Shown: positions 51,548-60,121, counted from the first letter of the stretch. The stretch is 64,000 bases of DNA from Anaerohalosphaeraceae bacterium (GCA_037479115.1 JBBFLK010000011.1:40768-104767), one strand, 5' to 3'. Numbers and translations: made by a program. Notes: a model not told the origin generated them from the sequence alone.

Positions 51548-51560
51548 ATTAATCAATTGT

Positions 51561-53267
51561 ATGGCTTATACGGTTTTGGCAAGACGGTACCGCTCGCAGA
51601 CCTTTGACGACGTAGTCGGGCAGGAAGCCGTTGCGCAAACCCTTAAAAACGCCATCTTGTCCGGGCGGGTGGCTCATGCGTATCTGTTTACCGGTACGCG
51701 GGGGGTGGGCAAAACCACGATGGCCCGCATCCTGGCCAAATCGCTGAATTGCCTGAATTCCAAGGAACCAACGGTTCATCCGTGTCTGGAGTGCGACAGC
51801 TGCCGGTCAATCCATACCGGCGACGATATCGATGTGATTGAGATTGACGGGGCCTCCAACAACAAGGTCGAGCATGTTCGGGAGCTGATAGCCAATGCCA
51901 TTTACCGGCCGGCCCGGGCGCGCTTCAAAATCTACATCATCGATGAAGTGCACATGCTCACGTCCAACGCCTTTAACGCGCTGCTGAAGATTCTGGAGGA
52001 GCCGCCGGACTATGTAAAATTCATTTTTGCCACGACCGAGCCCAATAAGGTTCTGCCGACGATTCAGTCCCGCTGCCAGCGGTTTGATTTTGCAGCGATG
52101 AACGCGCAGACCATCACAGCGCAGCTCCGCAAAATCCTTCAGCAGGAACAGGTTGAATACGAAGAAGATTTGCTGGTTCATCTGGCCCGGCTGGCCAACG
52201 GGTCGATGCGGGATGCGCTCAGTCTGCTCGATCAGCTGCTCAGTGTCGGCCGGCGGCCGCTGACGTCGGCGATGCTGATGGAGTGCATGGGTCGGCCGGA
52301 CCGCCGGCACCTGCTGAACCTGGCGGAGCAGATTGCCTCCCACAGCGCGCCGGGCGTACTGGCGGAGACGGCCCGGCTGATGGAGATGGGCCAAATGCCG
52401 GTGACGATTTGTGATGCTCTGATGGAGCTCTTTCGCGACCTGATGGTGCTCAAGGCCGCCGGAGCGGACAGCGGCATTCTGATTCTCACCGAAGCGGAAA
52501 AAAAGACGCTGGTCCAGCTGGGGGATTTGTTTGACCTTCCGGGGCTGATTTACGCTGTGACGGCGCTGGAGCGGCTTCGCTGGATGATTCGCAACAGCGA
52601 ATCGGCCCGTTATCTGCTGGAGGCGGCGCTTTTGCGGCTGGCCCTCAGCGAGCATTTCATCGGCCTGGACCAGCTGGCACAGGGCCAGCCGGCCGCGGTC
52701 TCCGACATAAAAAAAAACGCTCCGCTCCCTGACATAGCGGCCGGAAGCCCTCCGCCTGCGGCTTCCCAACCTCGTTCGGTCCCTGCGGCCCTGACGGAGG
52801 CAGCTTTCAAAAGCCGATGGAAGGAGTTTTTGGCGGCCTTGGCACAACGGAACGGGATGCTGGCTAATTATCTGACGCAGGCGGTAATCGGCGGTTTTGC
52901 CGATTTGGTTCTGACACTTCGTTTTTCGTCGAGTTTTCTTTTTGCCGCCGAATTCTGCCGAAAACGGCAGGAGGACATTCAGAGGGCTTTGCAGGACTTT
53001 TTCGGCAGCCGACTGACGGTCCGTTTTGAGCTGTCCGGCGAGACGAATGCCCGGCCTGCACCGAAGGCCGCCGCGACGGCCCCGGCAAGCCGGCAGCAGC
53101 GTATCGAGGTGCTGGATGACCCCAAAGTTCAAATGATTCTGAAGGAGCTGAACGCCACCCCTGTGGAAATCGTGGAGCTGCCCGCTTCCGAGGAGGAATC
53201 AAAGCAGGAATCCGAAGACGAACCCCTCGAAGAAAGCGGAGCCGAACCGACGGAGTCTGAAGAATGA
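51561..53267 (+). CDS. dnaX: DNA polymerase III gamma/tau subunit
   Basis: DnaX is the ATP-driven part of the clamp loader; the long tau form also bridges polymerase and helicase. The 568-residue protein opens YTVLARRYRSQTFDDVVGQE, with Walker A GTRGVGKTTMARILA near residue 44, zinc cysteines in CLECDSC near 75, IIDEVHMLTSNAFNALLKILEEPP near 125 and TIQSRCQRFDF near 168. Domain III ends near residue 375. The tau-specific part (about 410-568) ends in an acidic tail. A run of nine A at codons 383-386 could yield a truncated gamma of about 390 residues. The ATG follows the right inverted repeat. The stop overlaps recR as ATGA. Confidence 0.95.
   Translation: MAYTVLARRYRSQTFDDVVGQEAVAQTLKNAILSGRVAHAYLFTGTRGVGKTTMARILAKSLNCLNSKEPTVHPCLECDSCRSIHTGDDIDVIEIDGASNNKVEHVRELIANAIYRPARARFKIYIIDEVHMLTSNAFNALLKILEEPPDYVKFIFATTEPNKVLPTIQSRCQRFDFAAMNAQTITAQLRKILQQEQVEYEEDLLVHLARLANGSMRDALSLLDQLLSVGRRPLTSAMLMECMGRPDRRHLLNLAEQIASHSAPGVLAETARLMEMGQMPVTICDALMELFRDLMVLKAAGADSGILILTEAEKKTLVQLGDLFDLPGLIYAVTALERLRWMIRNSESARYLLEAALLRLALSEHFIGLDQLAQGQPAAVSDIKKNAPLPDIAAGSPPPAASQPRSVPAALTEAAFKSRWKEFLAALAQRNGMLANYLTQAVIGGFADLVLTLRFSSSFLFAAEFCRKRQEDIQRALQDFFGSRLTVRFELSGETNARPAPKAAATAPASRQQRIEVLDDPKVQMILKELNATPVEIVELPASEEESKQESEDEPLEESGAEPTESEE
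52709..52717 (+). promoter_or_regulatory. A9 slippage site in dnaX
   Basis: Nine consecutive A lie just after clamp-loader domain III. One inserted A brings TGA at 52730 into frame and one lost A brings TAG at 52735 into frame, so slippage either way ends the protein within 20 bases. A 7-bp hairpin (GGAAGCC/GGCTTCC, 52743-52766) follows 25 bases later. Confidence 0.6.
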
Positions 53268-53866
53268 ATCCGGCTTATACCAAAAGTCTGAATGATTTGA
53301 TTGAGCAGTTCGGCAAACTGCCCGGCATTGGTCCGAAGACGGCCGAACGGCTGGCCTTTCACATTTTGAAAGCTGACAAGACCGAGGCCATGGCGCTGGC
53401 GGAGGCGATTCGAAACGTCAAGGAAAGCATTCGGCAGTGCCGCATCTGCTGTAATCTTTCCGAAGAAGACGTCTGCGGCATCTGCAGCGACCCGCGGCGT
53501 GACAAAAGCACGATTTGCGTCGTTGAGCAGCCCAAAGACATCATCATGCTCGAAAAGACCGGGCTTTGCAAATGGGTTTATCACGTTCTCAACGGCCATA
53601 TTGCCCCCCTGGAAGGTATTGAGCCGGCGGACTTAACCATCGATGCGCTGGTCAAACGCGTCCGGCAGGGGGGCATCAAAGAGGTTGTGATGGCGACCAA
53701 TCCCAACCTCGAAGGAGACGGCACGGCCCTGTATATCCGCTCGCTTTTGACGCCGCTGTCCGTCAAAGTGACCCGCCTGGCCAGAGGTCTGCCGAGCGGC
53801 TCAACAATCGAGTTCTCCAGCGGCACCATTTTGGCGGATGCAATTCTCGGCCGCAGCGAGCTTTAG
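53264..53866 (+). CDS. recR: recombination mediator RecR
   Basis: RecR works with RecO and RecF to load RecA on gapped DNA. The 200-residue protein has the helix-hairpin-helix LPGIGPKTAERLAFHIL near residue 15, the zinc motif CRICCNLSEEDVCGIC near 58-73, and a Toprim domain starting at ICVVEQPKDIIMLEKTG near 84, with VVMATNPNLEGDGTALYI near 145. Length and order are canonical. It is translationally coupled to dnaX; the YbaB gene that often sits between them in other bacteria is missing. Confidence 0.97.
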   Translation: MNPAYTKSLNDLIEQFGKLPGIGPKTAERLAFHILKADKTEAMALAEAIRNVKESIRQCRICCNLSEEDVCGICSDPRRDKSTICVVEQPKDIIMLEKTGLCKWVYHVLNGHIAPLEGIEPADLTIDALVKRVRQGGIKEVVMATNPNLEGDGTALYIRSLLTPLSVKVTRLARGLPSGSTIEFSSGTILADAILGRSEL

Positions 53867-53965
53867 GGCAATCGTGCGAAAAATTTTTGCCTTTCTGGTA
53901 CAGGATTTGTACAATAGGACTCGTTCGGCTTTTGGAATCCCTGATTTGGACAACGGAAAGAGCCT

Positions 53966-55441
53966 ATGAATATGCGAATGAACCTGAGCGGCCAGATGCG
54001 GATGGAGCAGCGGATGAAGCTGGCTCCCCGCATGATTCAGTCGATGGAAGTGCTTCAGCTTCCTTTGCTGGCCCTTCAGGAAAAAATCGAGGCCGAACTG
54101 AACAGCAACCCGGTTCTCGAACGGGTTGAAGAAACCACCGAACAAGCCGCCCCGGCGCAGGAGCTGTCCGAGGAGCCCCTCCCGGAAAAAGAAATGGTTG
54201 TTTCGGAAGACCCGGACCGGCTGGAGGATTTTCAGCGTCTGGAAAGTCTGGACGAGGAGTTTGAAGAGTACATTTCCAACGGGGATTTTTTCCGCCGCAG
54301 CGCGTACGACCCGTCGGAGCCCGACCGAAAACTGGAGGCCATCCAAAATACTCCGGCGGCGGGCCAGTCCCTTCAGGAATATCTGAAAGACCAGTGGCGG
54401 CTGGTGGATGCCGCGGAAGAGGTCAAAGCCGCCGGCGAGCAGATTATCGACAATCTGGATGAAAAAGGGTATCTGACGGTTCCGCTGGAGCAGCTGTATC
54501 AGAAAGACAAGTCTCCTTTTACGCTCGAGCATCTTCAGCAGGCCCTCGGTTTGGTTCAGCAGCTGGAGCCGACGGGCGTGGGGGCCCGGGATGTCCGCGA
54601 GTGTCTTTTGATTCAGCTGCGGCAGTGTCCGGAGGACCGGAGTTTTGAAATCCGTCTTCTGGAAAATCACTGGCAGGAACTGCTGGAGAACCGGCTGCCG
54701 CAGATTGCCAAAAAGATGAACTGCTCCCTGGAGGAGGTCAACAAGGCCATCGAGCGGATGAGCAAGATGGACCTGTCGCCGGGATTGCAGATCGGACGCA
54801 ATGACAATCACCCCATCACCGCCGACATTCTGGTGGAGCCGGATGAGTCCGGCGGATTCCGGGCGGTACTGGTTGAAACCGACCTGCCGAATCTGCGGGT
54901 CAACCGTTTCTACCAGCAGATGGCCCGAAACCGGCGCATCGATGAGCAAACCCGGCAGTTTCTCCAGAAAAACATCCGTTCGGCCCAGTGGTTTATGGAT
55001 GCAATTGCCCAGCGCCGCCAGACGCTGCAGAAGGTGGCGCAGGCCGTTGTGGATTATCAGCGGGATTTCTTTGAAAAGGGTCCGCTGTATTTAAAACCGC
55101 TGCCGATGTCTGTAATCGCTGAGAAGGTCGGCGTTCACGTCGCAACGGTCTCGCGTGCCGTGGCGGGCAAATATGTTCAGTGTCCGCAGGGCATTCTGCC
55201 GCTTCGCAGTTTCTTCAGCGGCGGGCTGGAGGATGAAAACGGACAGGAGCGCAGCTGGGACGCTCTGAAGGCCAAGCTGCAGGAGCTGGTGGACAGCGAG
55301 GACAAATCCAACCCCCTCAGCGACGACCAGCTGCGTCAGAAACTGGCCGAGGCGGGGATGGGCAATATCGCCCGCCGCACCGTCGCCAAATACCGAAAAA
55401 TCCTGAATATCCCCACCGCCCGCTTCCGAAAAAAATATTAA
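53966..55441 (+). CDS. rpoN: RNA polymerase sigma-54 factor
   Basis: Sigma-54 directs polymerase to -24/-12 promoters and needs an AAA+ activator. The 491-residue protein starts with the glutamine/leucine-rich activator-interaction region (APRMIQSMEVLQLPLLALQE near residues 20-39), then an acidic linker, a core-binding domain, the HTH VHVATVSRAVAGKYVQ near 390-405 and the RpoN box ARRTVAKYRKILNIP near 470-484. GGAAAGAG precedes the ATG. No sigma-54 activator is in the window. A 99-base gap follows recR. Confidence 0.96.
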   Translation: MNMRMNLSGQMRMEQRMKLAPRMIQSMEVLQLPLLALQEKIEAELNSNPVLERVEETTEQAAPAQELSEEPLPEKEMVVSEDPDRLEDFQRLESLDEEFEEYISNGDFFRRSAYDPSEPDRKLEAIQNTPAAGQSLQEYLKDQWRLVDAAEEVKAAGEQIIDNLDEKGYLTVPLEQLYQKDKSPFTLEHLQQALGLVQQLEPTGVGARDVRECLLIQLRQCPEDRSFEIRLLENHWQELLENRLPQIAKKMNCSLEEVNKAIERMSKMDLSPGLQIGRNDNHPITADILVEPDESGGFRAVLVETDLPNLRVNRFYQQMARNRRIDEQTRQFLQKNIRSAQWFMDAIAQRRQTLQKVAQAVVDYQRDFFEKGPLYLKPLPMSVIAEKVGVHVATVSRAVAGKYVQCPQGILPLRSFFSGGLEDENGQERSWDALKAKLQELVDSEDKSNPLSDDQLRQKLAEAGMGNIARRTVAKYRKILNIPTARFRKKY

Positions 55442-55541
55442 CACAATTTGTTTGAAAAACCGGTTCCATTGGAGGATGCCGAAAGGAAGGGGCTTTGTTT
55501 CGCAATGATGCGGAATGGCATAAACGCGTTTTCTTGAGTGT

Positions 55542-56159
55542 TCATCGAATGCACTGATAAATAATGGCGGGGGGCAGGTTTCTCCAGACGGCCGGAGAAA
55601 TCGTTACGCGGCTGAAGAGCGATTTGATTTTTTTCCGGAAGGCAATGCCGCTGGGCAGCACCAGCCCCGTCAGATAGGCAAATGTTGCGAACACCCCGCC
55701 GGGGCGCAGGGCCTCGAGGGTGGCCTTCAGGAGCCGGTCCTGCAGCTCTTCGGAAAAACTGCTCCAGGGCAGTCCGGAGACAATGCTGTCGGCGTGGGCA
55801 AACTGGAACTGCCGAAGAAGCCGGGGGGTTTCCTCCACGCTATTCTCCAGAATCACCAAATTTGGGAAACGCTCCCGAAGGACCTGAACGAGAGTCGGAT
55901 TGCTTTCAATTGCCAGAAAGGAGGCCTCCGGTTTTTTGCAGCGCAGGATTTCTTCCGTGAAAGCCCCTGTGCCGGCGCCGTATTCGACAATGATTCGGCT
56001 TTCGGCCACATTGGCCAAACGCACAATCTCTCGGGCCAGCACACGGCTGCTTGGAGCGACGGCTCCGATTCGGGTCGGGTTTCGTAAAAACTCCCTGATA
56101 AAAAGCCGACCCGTTTGCAGAGAACCCTGCGGTTTGGCTGTCTTTGTTGTGTCAGACAT
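55542..56159 (-). CDS. SAM-dependent methyltransferase, phospholipid N-methyltransferase-like
   Basis: The 205-residue protein resembles the PmtA/COG3963 group: FIREFLRNPTRIGAVAPSSR near residues 20-39 is the typical N-terminus, IIVEYGAGTGAFTEEIL near 56 is SAM motif I, SFLAIESNP near 80 holds the acidic ribose-binding residue, and DSIVSGLPWSSF near 123 is the post-I segment. Family members methylate phosphatidylethanolamine or are rRNA-dimethylase-like; substrate here is inferred only. The ATG before SDTTKT was chosen; an upstream ATG would add an unlike 24-residue stretch. It lies divergent to the TPP riboswitch. Confidence 0.75.
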   Translation of the reverse strand: MSDTTKTAKPQGSLQTGRLFIREFLRNPTRIGAVAPSSRVLAREIVRLANVAESRIIVEYGAGTGAFTEEILRCKKPEASFLAIESNPTLVQVLRERFPNLVILENSVEETPRLLRQFQFAHADSIVSGLPWSSFSEELQDRLLKATLEALRPGGVFATFAYLTGLVLPSGIAFRKKIKSLFSRVTISPAVWRNLPPAIIYQCIR

Positions 56160-56261
56160 GGTGTAACATAATACCAGACAATGGAGGTAGAAAACAAGAA
56201 AAATCTGACAATCTTCTTGCAAAGCAGCCAACCTTCTTTTATTTTGTCCGTATTAACAGAG

Positions 56262-56358
56262 ACGTGTCAGGGGAGCGCAAGGCATCTGCCGACGCTGAGA
56301 GGTCTGGAAAGACCAACCCTTTGAACCTGATCCGGCTAATACCGGCGTAGGGAGGCAC
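56262..56358 (+). promoter_or_regulatory. TPP riboswitch aptamer
   Basis: The THI-box consensus is present in order: GGGGAGC, GCTGAGAGG, ACCCTTTGAACCTGATC, then GGCTAATACCGGCGTAGGGA. It senses thiamine diphosphate and sits directly before the thi operon. The 5' segment GGGAGCG (56271-56277) is complementary to the first arm of the downstream terminator, which supplies the antiterminator. Confidence 0.96.
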
Positions 56359-56376
56359 AAGATTGAAGGATGAATG

Positions 56377-56403
56377 CGCTCCCGAATTCGGGAGCGTTTT
56401 TTT
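56377..56403 (+). terminator. riboswitch-controlled terminator
   Basis: A perfect 20-base palindrome (CGCTCCCGAA and its inverse) is followed by seven T. Its 5' arm CGCTCCC can pair either with 56390-56396 (terminator) or with GGGAGCG in the aptamer (antiterminator). It should stop transcription when thiamine diphosphate is bound. Confidence 0.9.
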
Positions 56404-56423
56404 GTTATAGAAAAGGCCCAACA

Positions 56424-57035
56424 ATGACGCCGCCTGTCTTTTATGAATTGAAATCAGCTGTTGTCGGAATCGCCGGACTCGGCGGACTGGGGTCTAATGT
56501 GGCCGAAGCCCTTGTCCGGATGAAAATCGGCAAGCTGATTCTGGTGGATTTTGACCGTGTGGAGGCCGGCAACCTCAACCGTCAAAAATATTTTTATGAC
56601 CAAATCGGCCGATGGAAAGTCGATGCCACCATAGAAAATCTGCTTCGAATCTGGCCGGAAGCCCAGTTGGAAGGGCACAAAGTTCGACTGACGCCCGAAA
56701 CGGTCCAATCGATTTTTGCTTCTGCGGATGTGATAGCCGAGTGTTTCGACCGTGCGGACCAGAAGCAGATGATTGTGGAGACGGTTTTGTCAAAAATGCC
56801 CGACAAGGTGATTGTTTCAGTCAGCGGTCTGGCCGGCTGGGGGGCCAGCAATGAAATAGTGACGCGTCCTATCAACAATCGGCTGATTCTGGTCGGCGAC
56901 GGGGTCAGCGGTACGGGTCCGGGAATTCCTTTGACGGCCGCCCGGGTCGGCGTGGCGGCCTATCATCAGGCCAACGCCATTGTCGAAGCCCTGATGGACC
57001 TCAAGCATCGGCCGTTATCGCGAGGTGTGCAATGA
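56424..57035 (+). CDS. thiF: ThiS adenylyltransferase
   Basis: ThiF activates the C-terminus of ThiS by adenylation for sulfur transfer. The 203-residue short form has GIAGLGGLGSNVAEAL near residues 16-31 (ATP-binding), ILVDFDRVEAGNLNRQKYF near 38-56, and a later SVSGLAGWGASNEI near 133. It lacks the CxxC zinc pairs of the longer E1-like enzymes, as is usual for this thiF group next to thiH. ATG with AAAGG upstream was chosen; an earlier ATG lies before the terminator hairpin. The end overlaps thiS as ATGA. Confidence 0.9.
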   Translation: MTPPVFYELKSAVVGIAGLGGLGSNVAEALVRMKIGKLILVDFDRVEAGNLNRQKYFYDQIGRWKVDATIENLLRIWPEAQLEGHKVRLTPETVQSIFASADVIAECFDRADQKQMIVETVLSKMPDKVIVSVSGLAGWGASNEIVTRPINNRLILVGDGVSGTGPGIPLTAARVGVAAYHQANAIVEALMDLKHRPLSRGVQ

Positions 57036-57247
57036 GCTGGACATTGAAGATTAACGGAACTCCGCAGACGTTTGAACCGTCCGAGCAGCCGGCCACATTG
57101 GCGGATTTATTGAAGCAGCTTCAGATGGACAAAGCCGCCGTTGTGGCGGAGGTGGACGGGCAGGTTGTTCCCCGTGAGCATTTTGCACAGACGGTTTTGC
57201 GGGATGGTCAATCGATTGAATTGATTCGTTTTGTGGGCGGCGGATAA
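57032..57247 (+). CDS. thiS: sulfur carrier protein ThiS
   Basis: ThiS carries the thiazole sulfur as a C-terminal thiocarboxylate. The 71-residue ubiquitin-like protein ends in RFVGGG, the required diglycine tail. ATLADLLKQLQMDKAAVVAEVDG and VVPREHFAQTVLRDGQSIE give the beta-grasp pattern. Family members are often nearer 66 residues. It is coupled to thiF, and thiG starts 31 bases later. Confidence 0.95.
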   Translation: MSWTLKINGTPQTFEPSEQPATLADLLKQLQMDKAAVVAEVDGQVVPREHFAQTVLRDGQSIELIRFVGGG

Positions 57248-57278
57248 GCCGCTTGAATCCTCCCTATAAGGAGTCCTA

Positions 57279-58052
57279 ATGGATTCGCTGGTGATAGCAG
57301 GCAGGTCGTTTCGTTCGAGGCTGTTTGTCGGGACAGGCAAGTTTGCCTCGGCGAGTGTGATGGCGGCGGCGATTGAGGCCTCCGGCACAGAAATGGTGAC
57401 GGTGGCCCTCCGTCGTGTGGATATTCAGAATCCGTCTGATGATATGCTGTCGGCCATTGACCGGACACGGTACCAGCTGCTCCCGAATACGTCCGGGGCT
57501 CGCGATGCGGCGGAGGCCGTTCGTCTGGCACGGCTGGCGCGGGCCGCCAGCGGGATTCACTGGGTCAAACTGGAGGTGACGCCTGACCCGTATTATCTGC
57601 TGCCGGACGGCACGGAAACGCTGAAGGCCGCTGAAATCCTTGTCAAGGAAGGGTTTGTCGTGCTGCCGTATATCCACGCGGACCCGGTTTTGGCAAAACG
57701 GCTTCAGGAAGTCGGCTGTGCAACGGTGATGCCGCTGGCCAGTCCCATCGGGTCCAATCAGGGGATGCGGACGAAGGATTCGATTGCGATTATCATTGAG
57801 CAGGCGACGGTGCCTGTGGTGGTGGATGCAGGGCTGGGGGCGCCCTCGCATGCGGCCGAGGCGATGGAGATGGGAGCGGATGCCGTTTTGGTCAATACGG
57901 CGATTGCGACGGCGGCCGACCCGGTTCGGATGGCGGCGGCCTTTAAGCAGGCCGTCGAAGCCGGCCGTCTGGCCTATGAGGCGGGGCTGCCGCCCAAGAG
58001 CACAACGGCACAGGCATCAAGTCCCCTGACCGGATTTTTGCGGAATGAGTAG
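57279..58052 (+). CDS. thiG: thiazole synthase
   Basis: ThiG assembles the thiazole phosphate from DXP, ThiS-thiocarboxylate and dehydroglycine. The 257-residue TIM barrel has [20 protein letters not shown] near residues 12-31, [11 protein letters not shown] near 38, the Schiff-base Lys in WVKLEV near 100, and the phosphate-binding [21 protein letters not shown] near 180 with AVLVNTAIA near 205. AAGGAG precedes the ATG. It overlaps thiH by 8 bases. DXP comes from dxs in this window. Confidence 0.96.
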   Translation: MDSLVIAGRSFRSRLFVGTGKFASASVMAAAIEASGTEMVTVALRRVDIQNPSDDMLSAIDRTRYQLLPNTSGARDAAEAVRLARLARAASGIHWVKLEVTPDPYYLLPDGTETLKAAEILVKEGFVVLPYIHADPVLAKRLQEVGCATVMPLASPIGSNQGMRTKDSIAIIIEQATVPVVVDAGLGAPSHAAEAMEMGADAVLVNTAIATAADPVRMAAAFKQAVEAGRLAYEAGLPPKSTTAQASSPLTGFLRNE

Positions 58053-59199
58053 GCGGGCCATGGAGGAAATCCGAACCATTCTGGCTCAAAAAAATCTCGA
58101 CCATGACCGGCAGGTCTGGACCGAGCAGATGCGTCGGATTCGTCCGGAGGATGTGCAGAAGGAATTGTCCAAGCCGGCCGGCAAGTATTCTTTTCCGCGT
58201 CTTTTGACGCTGCTTAGTCCCGCTGCGGAGGAGTGTCTGGAGGAAATGGCGCAGCAGGCCGCACGCCTGACGATTCAGCGGTTTGGACGCACCATTCAGC
58301 TGTATGCTCCGCTGTATGTGTCGAATGTGTGCATCAACAGCTGCCGCTACTGCGGATACAATCGCCATACGGTGTTTGAACGGACGCGCCTGTCCATTGA
58401 AGAGGCCCTGGCGGATGCGGCGGTGATTGCGGAGGAAGGTTTCCGCCATCTTCTGCTGGTCAGCGGCGAGGACCGTGCCTTTGTGACGACGGCGTATCTG
58501 GCGGAATTGGCGGCTCGGCTTCGCCGGCGATTCAGTTCTCTGAGTGTCGAAATTTATCCGATGACGCAGGAGGAATACCGGATTCTCTTTGAAGCGGGCA
58601 TCGACGGCGTGACACTCTATCAGGAAACGTATGACCGGGAGGCCTATGCATATTATCACCCGGCCGGTCCGAAGCGGGATTATGACTGGCGGCTGCTGGC
58701 ACCGGACCGGTTTGCATCCGCCGGCATGCGCCGGATTGGACTGGGGGTTCTGCTGGGGCTGACGGATTGGCGTCTGGAAACGCTGGCGCTGGCGGAGCAT
58801 GCGGCGTATCTGATGAAACGATACTGGCGTTCGCAGGTGGCGTTTTCATTCCCGCGGCTTCGACCCGCTCTGGGGGCTCCTTCGGACTGGCCGCATCTGC
58901 TTTCGGACCGAAATCTGGTGCAGATGATGCTGGCGCTGCGGCTGTGTTTCGCCGATGCGGGGATTGTGCTGTCCACCCGGGAGCGTGCCCAGCTGCGCGA
59001 TCATCTGGTTGACCTGTGCGTAACGAGTATGAGCGCCGGTTCCAAAACCAACCCCGGCGGCTATACCGGCCATGAGGATACGGCTGAGCAGTTTGTTGTG
59101 GCCGATAGCCGAACGCCCGCCCAGATTGCCCAAATGATTCGCTCCAAAGGCAAAGACCCCGTCTGGAAGGACTGGGATGCGGCTTTTGCTTTTTCATAA
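58045..59199 (+). CDS. thiH: 2-iminoacetate synthase
   Basis: ThiH is the radical SAM enzyme that cleaves tyrosine to give dehydroglycine for ThiG in anaerobes and facultative bacteria (aerobes with ThiO use glycine oxidase instead). The 384-residue protein has [18 protein letters not shown] near residues 92-109 (CxxxCxxC), LLVSGED near 140, [10 protein letters not shown] near 170, and [12 protein letters not shown] near 270. A C-terminal ThiH-type extension ([12 protein letters not shown] near 330) is present. Its presence supports an anaerobic or microaerobic life style. No thiC, thiE or thiD is in the window. Confidence 0.95.
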   Translation: MSRRAMEEIRTILAQKNLDHDRQVWTEQMRRIRPEDVQKELSKPAGKYSFPRLLTLLSPAAEECLEEMAQQAARLTIQRFGRTIQLYAPLYVSNVCINSCRYCGYNRHTVFERTRLSIEEALADAAVIAEEGFRHLLLVSGEDRAFVTTAYLAELAARLRRRFSSLSVEIYPMTQEEYRILFEAGIDGVTLYQETYDREAYAYYHPAGPKRDYDWRLLAPDRFASAGMRRIGLGVLLGLTDWRLETLALAEHAAYLMKRYWRSQVAFSFPRLRPALGAPSDWPHLLSDRNLVQMMLALRLCFADAGIVLSTRERAQLRDHLVDLCVTSMSAGSKTNPGGYTGHEDTAEQFVVADSRTPAQIAQMIRSKGKDPVWKDWDAAFAFS

Positions 59200-59240
59200 A
59201 AAACTTTACTTTTTGTCCTTTTTCGGCTAAAAGGATTGAC

Positions 59241-59291
59241 CAAGGGGATGGAGTCCCCCTTTAAACGCTCTGCGAGCTGATGACTCCTGCA
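59241..59291 (+). promoter_or_regulatory. fluoride (crcB) riboswitch aptamer
   Basis: The order GGGGATGGAGTCCCCC, TTTAAACG, then GAGCTGATGACTCCTGC matches the crcB motif. GGAGTC (59250-59255) pairs with GACTCC (59282-59287) as the long-range helix of the fluoride-bound form. It lies upstream of the fluoride exporter. Confidence 0.92.
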
Positions 59292-59317
59292 GGATGGCTA
59301 TCTGTGGGAGTCTTTTT
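59282..59317 (+). terminator. fluoride riboswitch terminator
   Basis: GACTCC (59282-59287) also pairs with a second GGAGTC (59307-59312), followed by five T. Aptamer and terminator therefore compete for the same strand: fluoride binding should keep transcription going. Confidence 0.85.
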
Positions 59318-59336
59318 CTCATCCCCACTTTGTGCA

Positions 59337-59360
59337 TCCTGCAGAACTGTTGATGCAGGA
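59337..59360 (+). promoter_or_regulatory. hairpin that can cover the crcB ribosome site
   Basis: TCCTGCA and TGCAGGA form a 7-bp stem whose right arm includes the GGAG ribosome site of crcB. CATCCTGCAG (59335-59344) is also the exact inverse of CTGCAGGATG (59287-59296), giving an alternative pairing that would free the site. Confidence 0.4.
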
Positions 59361-59369
59361 GAAAATACC

Positions 59370-59747
59370 ATGTGGCAGAAATTATGTTATTTAGGTTTTG
59401 CCGGAGCCCTGGGGACGCTCTGTCGCTACTGGCTTTCGGGATTTGTTCATCGGATGCTTTCCACTACGTTTCCCGTCGGGACGGCTGTCGTAAATATTCT
59501 GGGATGTCTTCTGTTTGGGCTCCTGTGGGCCTTGATTGAGCTGCGTCTGAATATTCCCGTTCAGCTGAAAGGGGTGATTTTTCTGGGGTTTTTCGGGGCA
59601 TTCACGACGTTTTCGACGTTTGCTTTTGAAACCGTTCAGCTGATTGATGATTCTCAGTGGTTCTGGGTTGCCGGCAATCTGGTTCTGCAGAACGGACTGG
59701 GCCTGATGGCGATGATGACAGGCCTTGCAATTGGAAAATGGATTTGA
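59370..59747 (+). CDS. crcB: fluoride ion channel/exporter CrcB (Fluc)
   Basis: Fluc proteins form dual-topology dimers that let fluoride leave the cell. The 125-residue, four-helix protein has GFAGALGTLCRYWLSG near residues 8-23, FPVGTAVVNILGCLLFGLL near 34-52 with the conserved Asn, and GFFGAFTTFSTFAFETVQL near 73-91 with the Phe-box and Na+-site GAFTTFST. AGGAG lies nine bases before the ATG. The start is set by the riboswitch; earlier in-frame codons fall inside it. DUF190 follows after 14 bases. Confidence 0.95.
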   Translation: MWQKLCYLGFAGALGTLCRYWLSGFVHRMLSTTFPVGTAVVNILGCLLFGLLWALIELRLNIPVQLKGVIFLGFFGAFTTFSTFAFETVQLIDDSQWFWVAGNLVLQNGLGLMAMMTGLAIGKWI

Positions 59748-59761
59748 GAAAGGAGAGGACG

Positions 59762-60121
59762 ATGCAGCTGCCTTCAGAAGCACAATTGCTGCGGATTTTT
59801 ATCGGCGAGGCGGACAAGTGGGACGGCAAACCTCTTTATGAAGCGATTGTCCTGCTGGCCCGTCAGCGGGGGATGGCCGGGGCAACGGTTCTGCGGGGAC
59901 TGATGGGCTTTGGGGCGCACAGCCGTCTGCATACCGCCAAAATCCTCCGGCTGTCGGAAGACCTGCCGATTGTGATTGAGATTGTTGATAAGCCGGAGCG
60001 CATCGAGGCGTTCCTTCCGGAACTGGACCGAATGATTCAGGAAGGGCTGGTCACCCTCGAAACCGTCAATATATTTGCTTATCGGTATGATGAGAAAAAC
60101 TCTGGAGCCAAAGAAAAATGA
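59762..60121 (+). CDS. DUF190 domain protein, crcB partner
   Basis: The 119-residue protein is of the DUF190 family, which is often encoded next to crcB and has a PII-like ferredoxin fold. Features: LLRIFIGEADKWDGKPLYEAI near residues 9-29, RGMAGATVLRGLMGFGAHS near 36-54, and LPIVIEIVDKPERIEAFLPEL near 67-87. These PII-like positions (T-loop region GFGAHS) suggest nucleotide binding and regulation of the channel, which is inference. GGAGAGG precedes the ATG. Its stop overlaps the next gene as ATGA. Confidence 0.88.
   Translation: MQLPSEAQLLRIFIGEADKWDGKPLYEAIVLLARQRGMAGATVLRGLMGFGAHSRLHTAKILRLSEDLPIVIEIVDKPERIEAFLPELDRMIQEGLVTLETVNIFAYRYDEKNSGAKEK

Noticed and set aside
52743..52766. Ribosomal frameshifting in dnaX stimulated by the hairpin
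   Set aside because: The stem starts 25 bases after the A run, too far for a usual -1 stimulator, so transcriptional slippage is preferred.
56370..56423. ThiF start at the ATG at 56370
   Set aside because: It would translate through the riboswitch terminator hairpin; the ATG at 56424 has its own ribosome site.
59280..59369. Extended CrcB N-terminus starting at 59280
   Set aside because: The extra codons are fluoride aptamer and terminator sequence; AGGAG sets the start at 59370.
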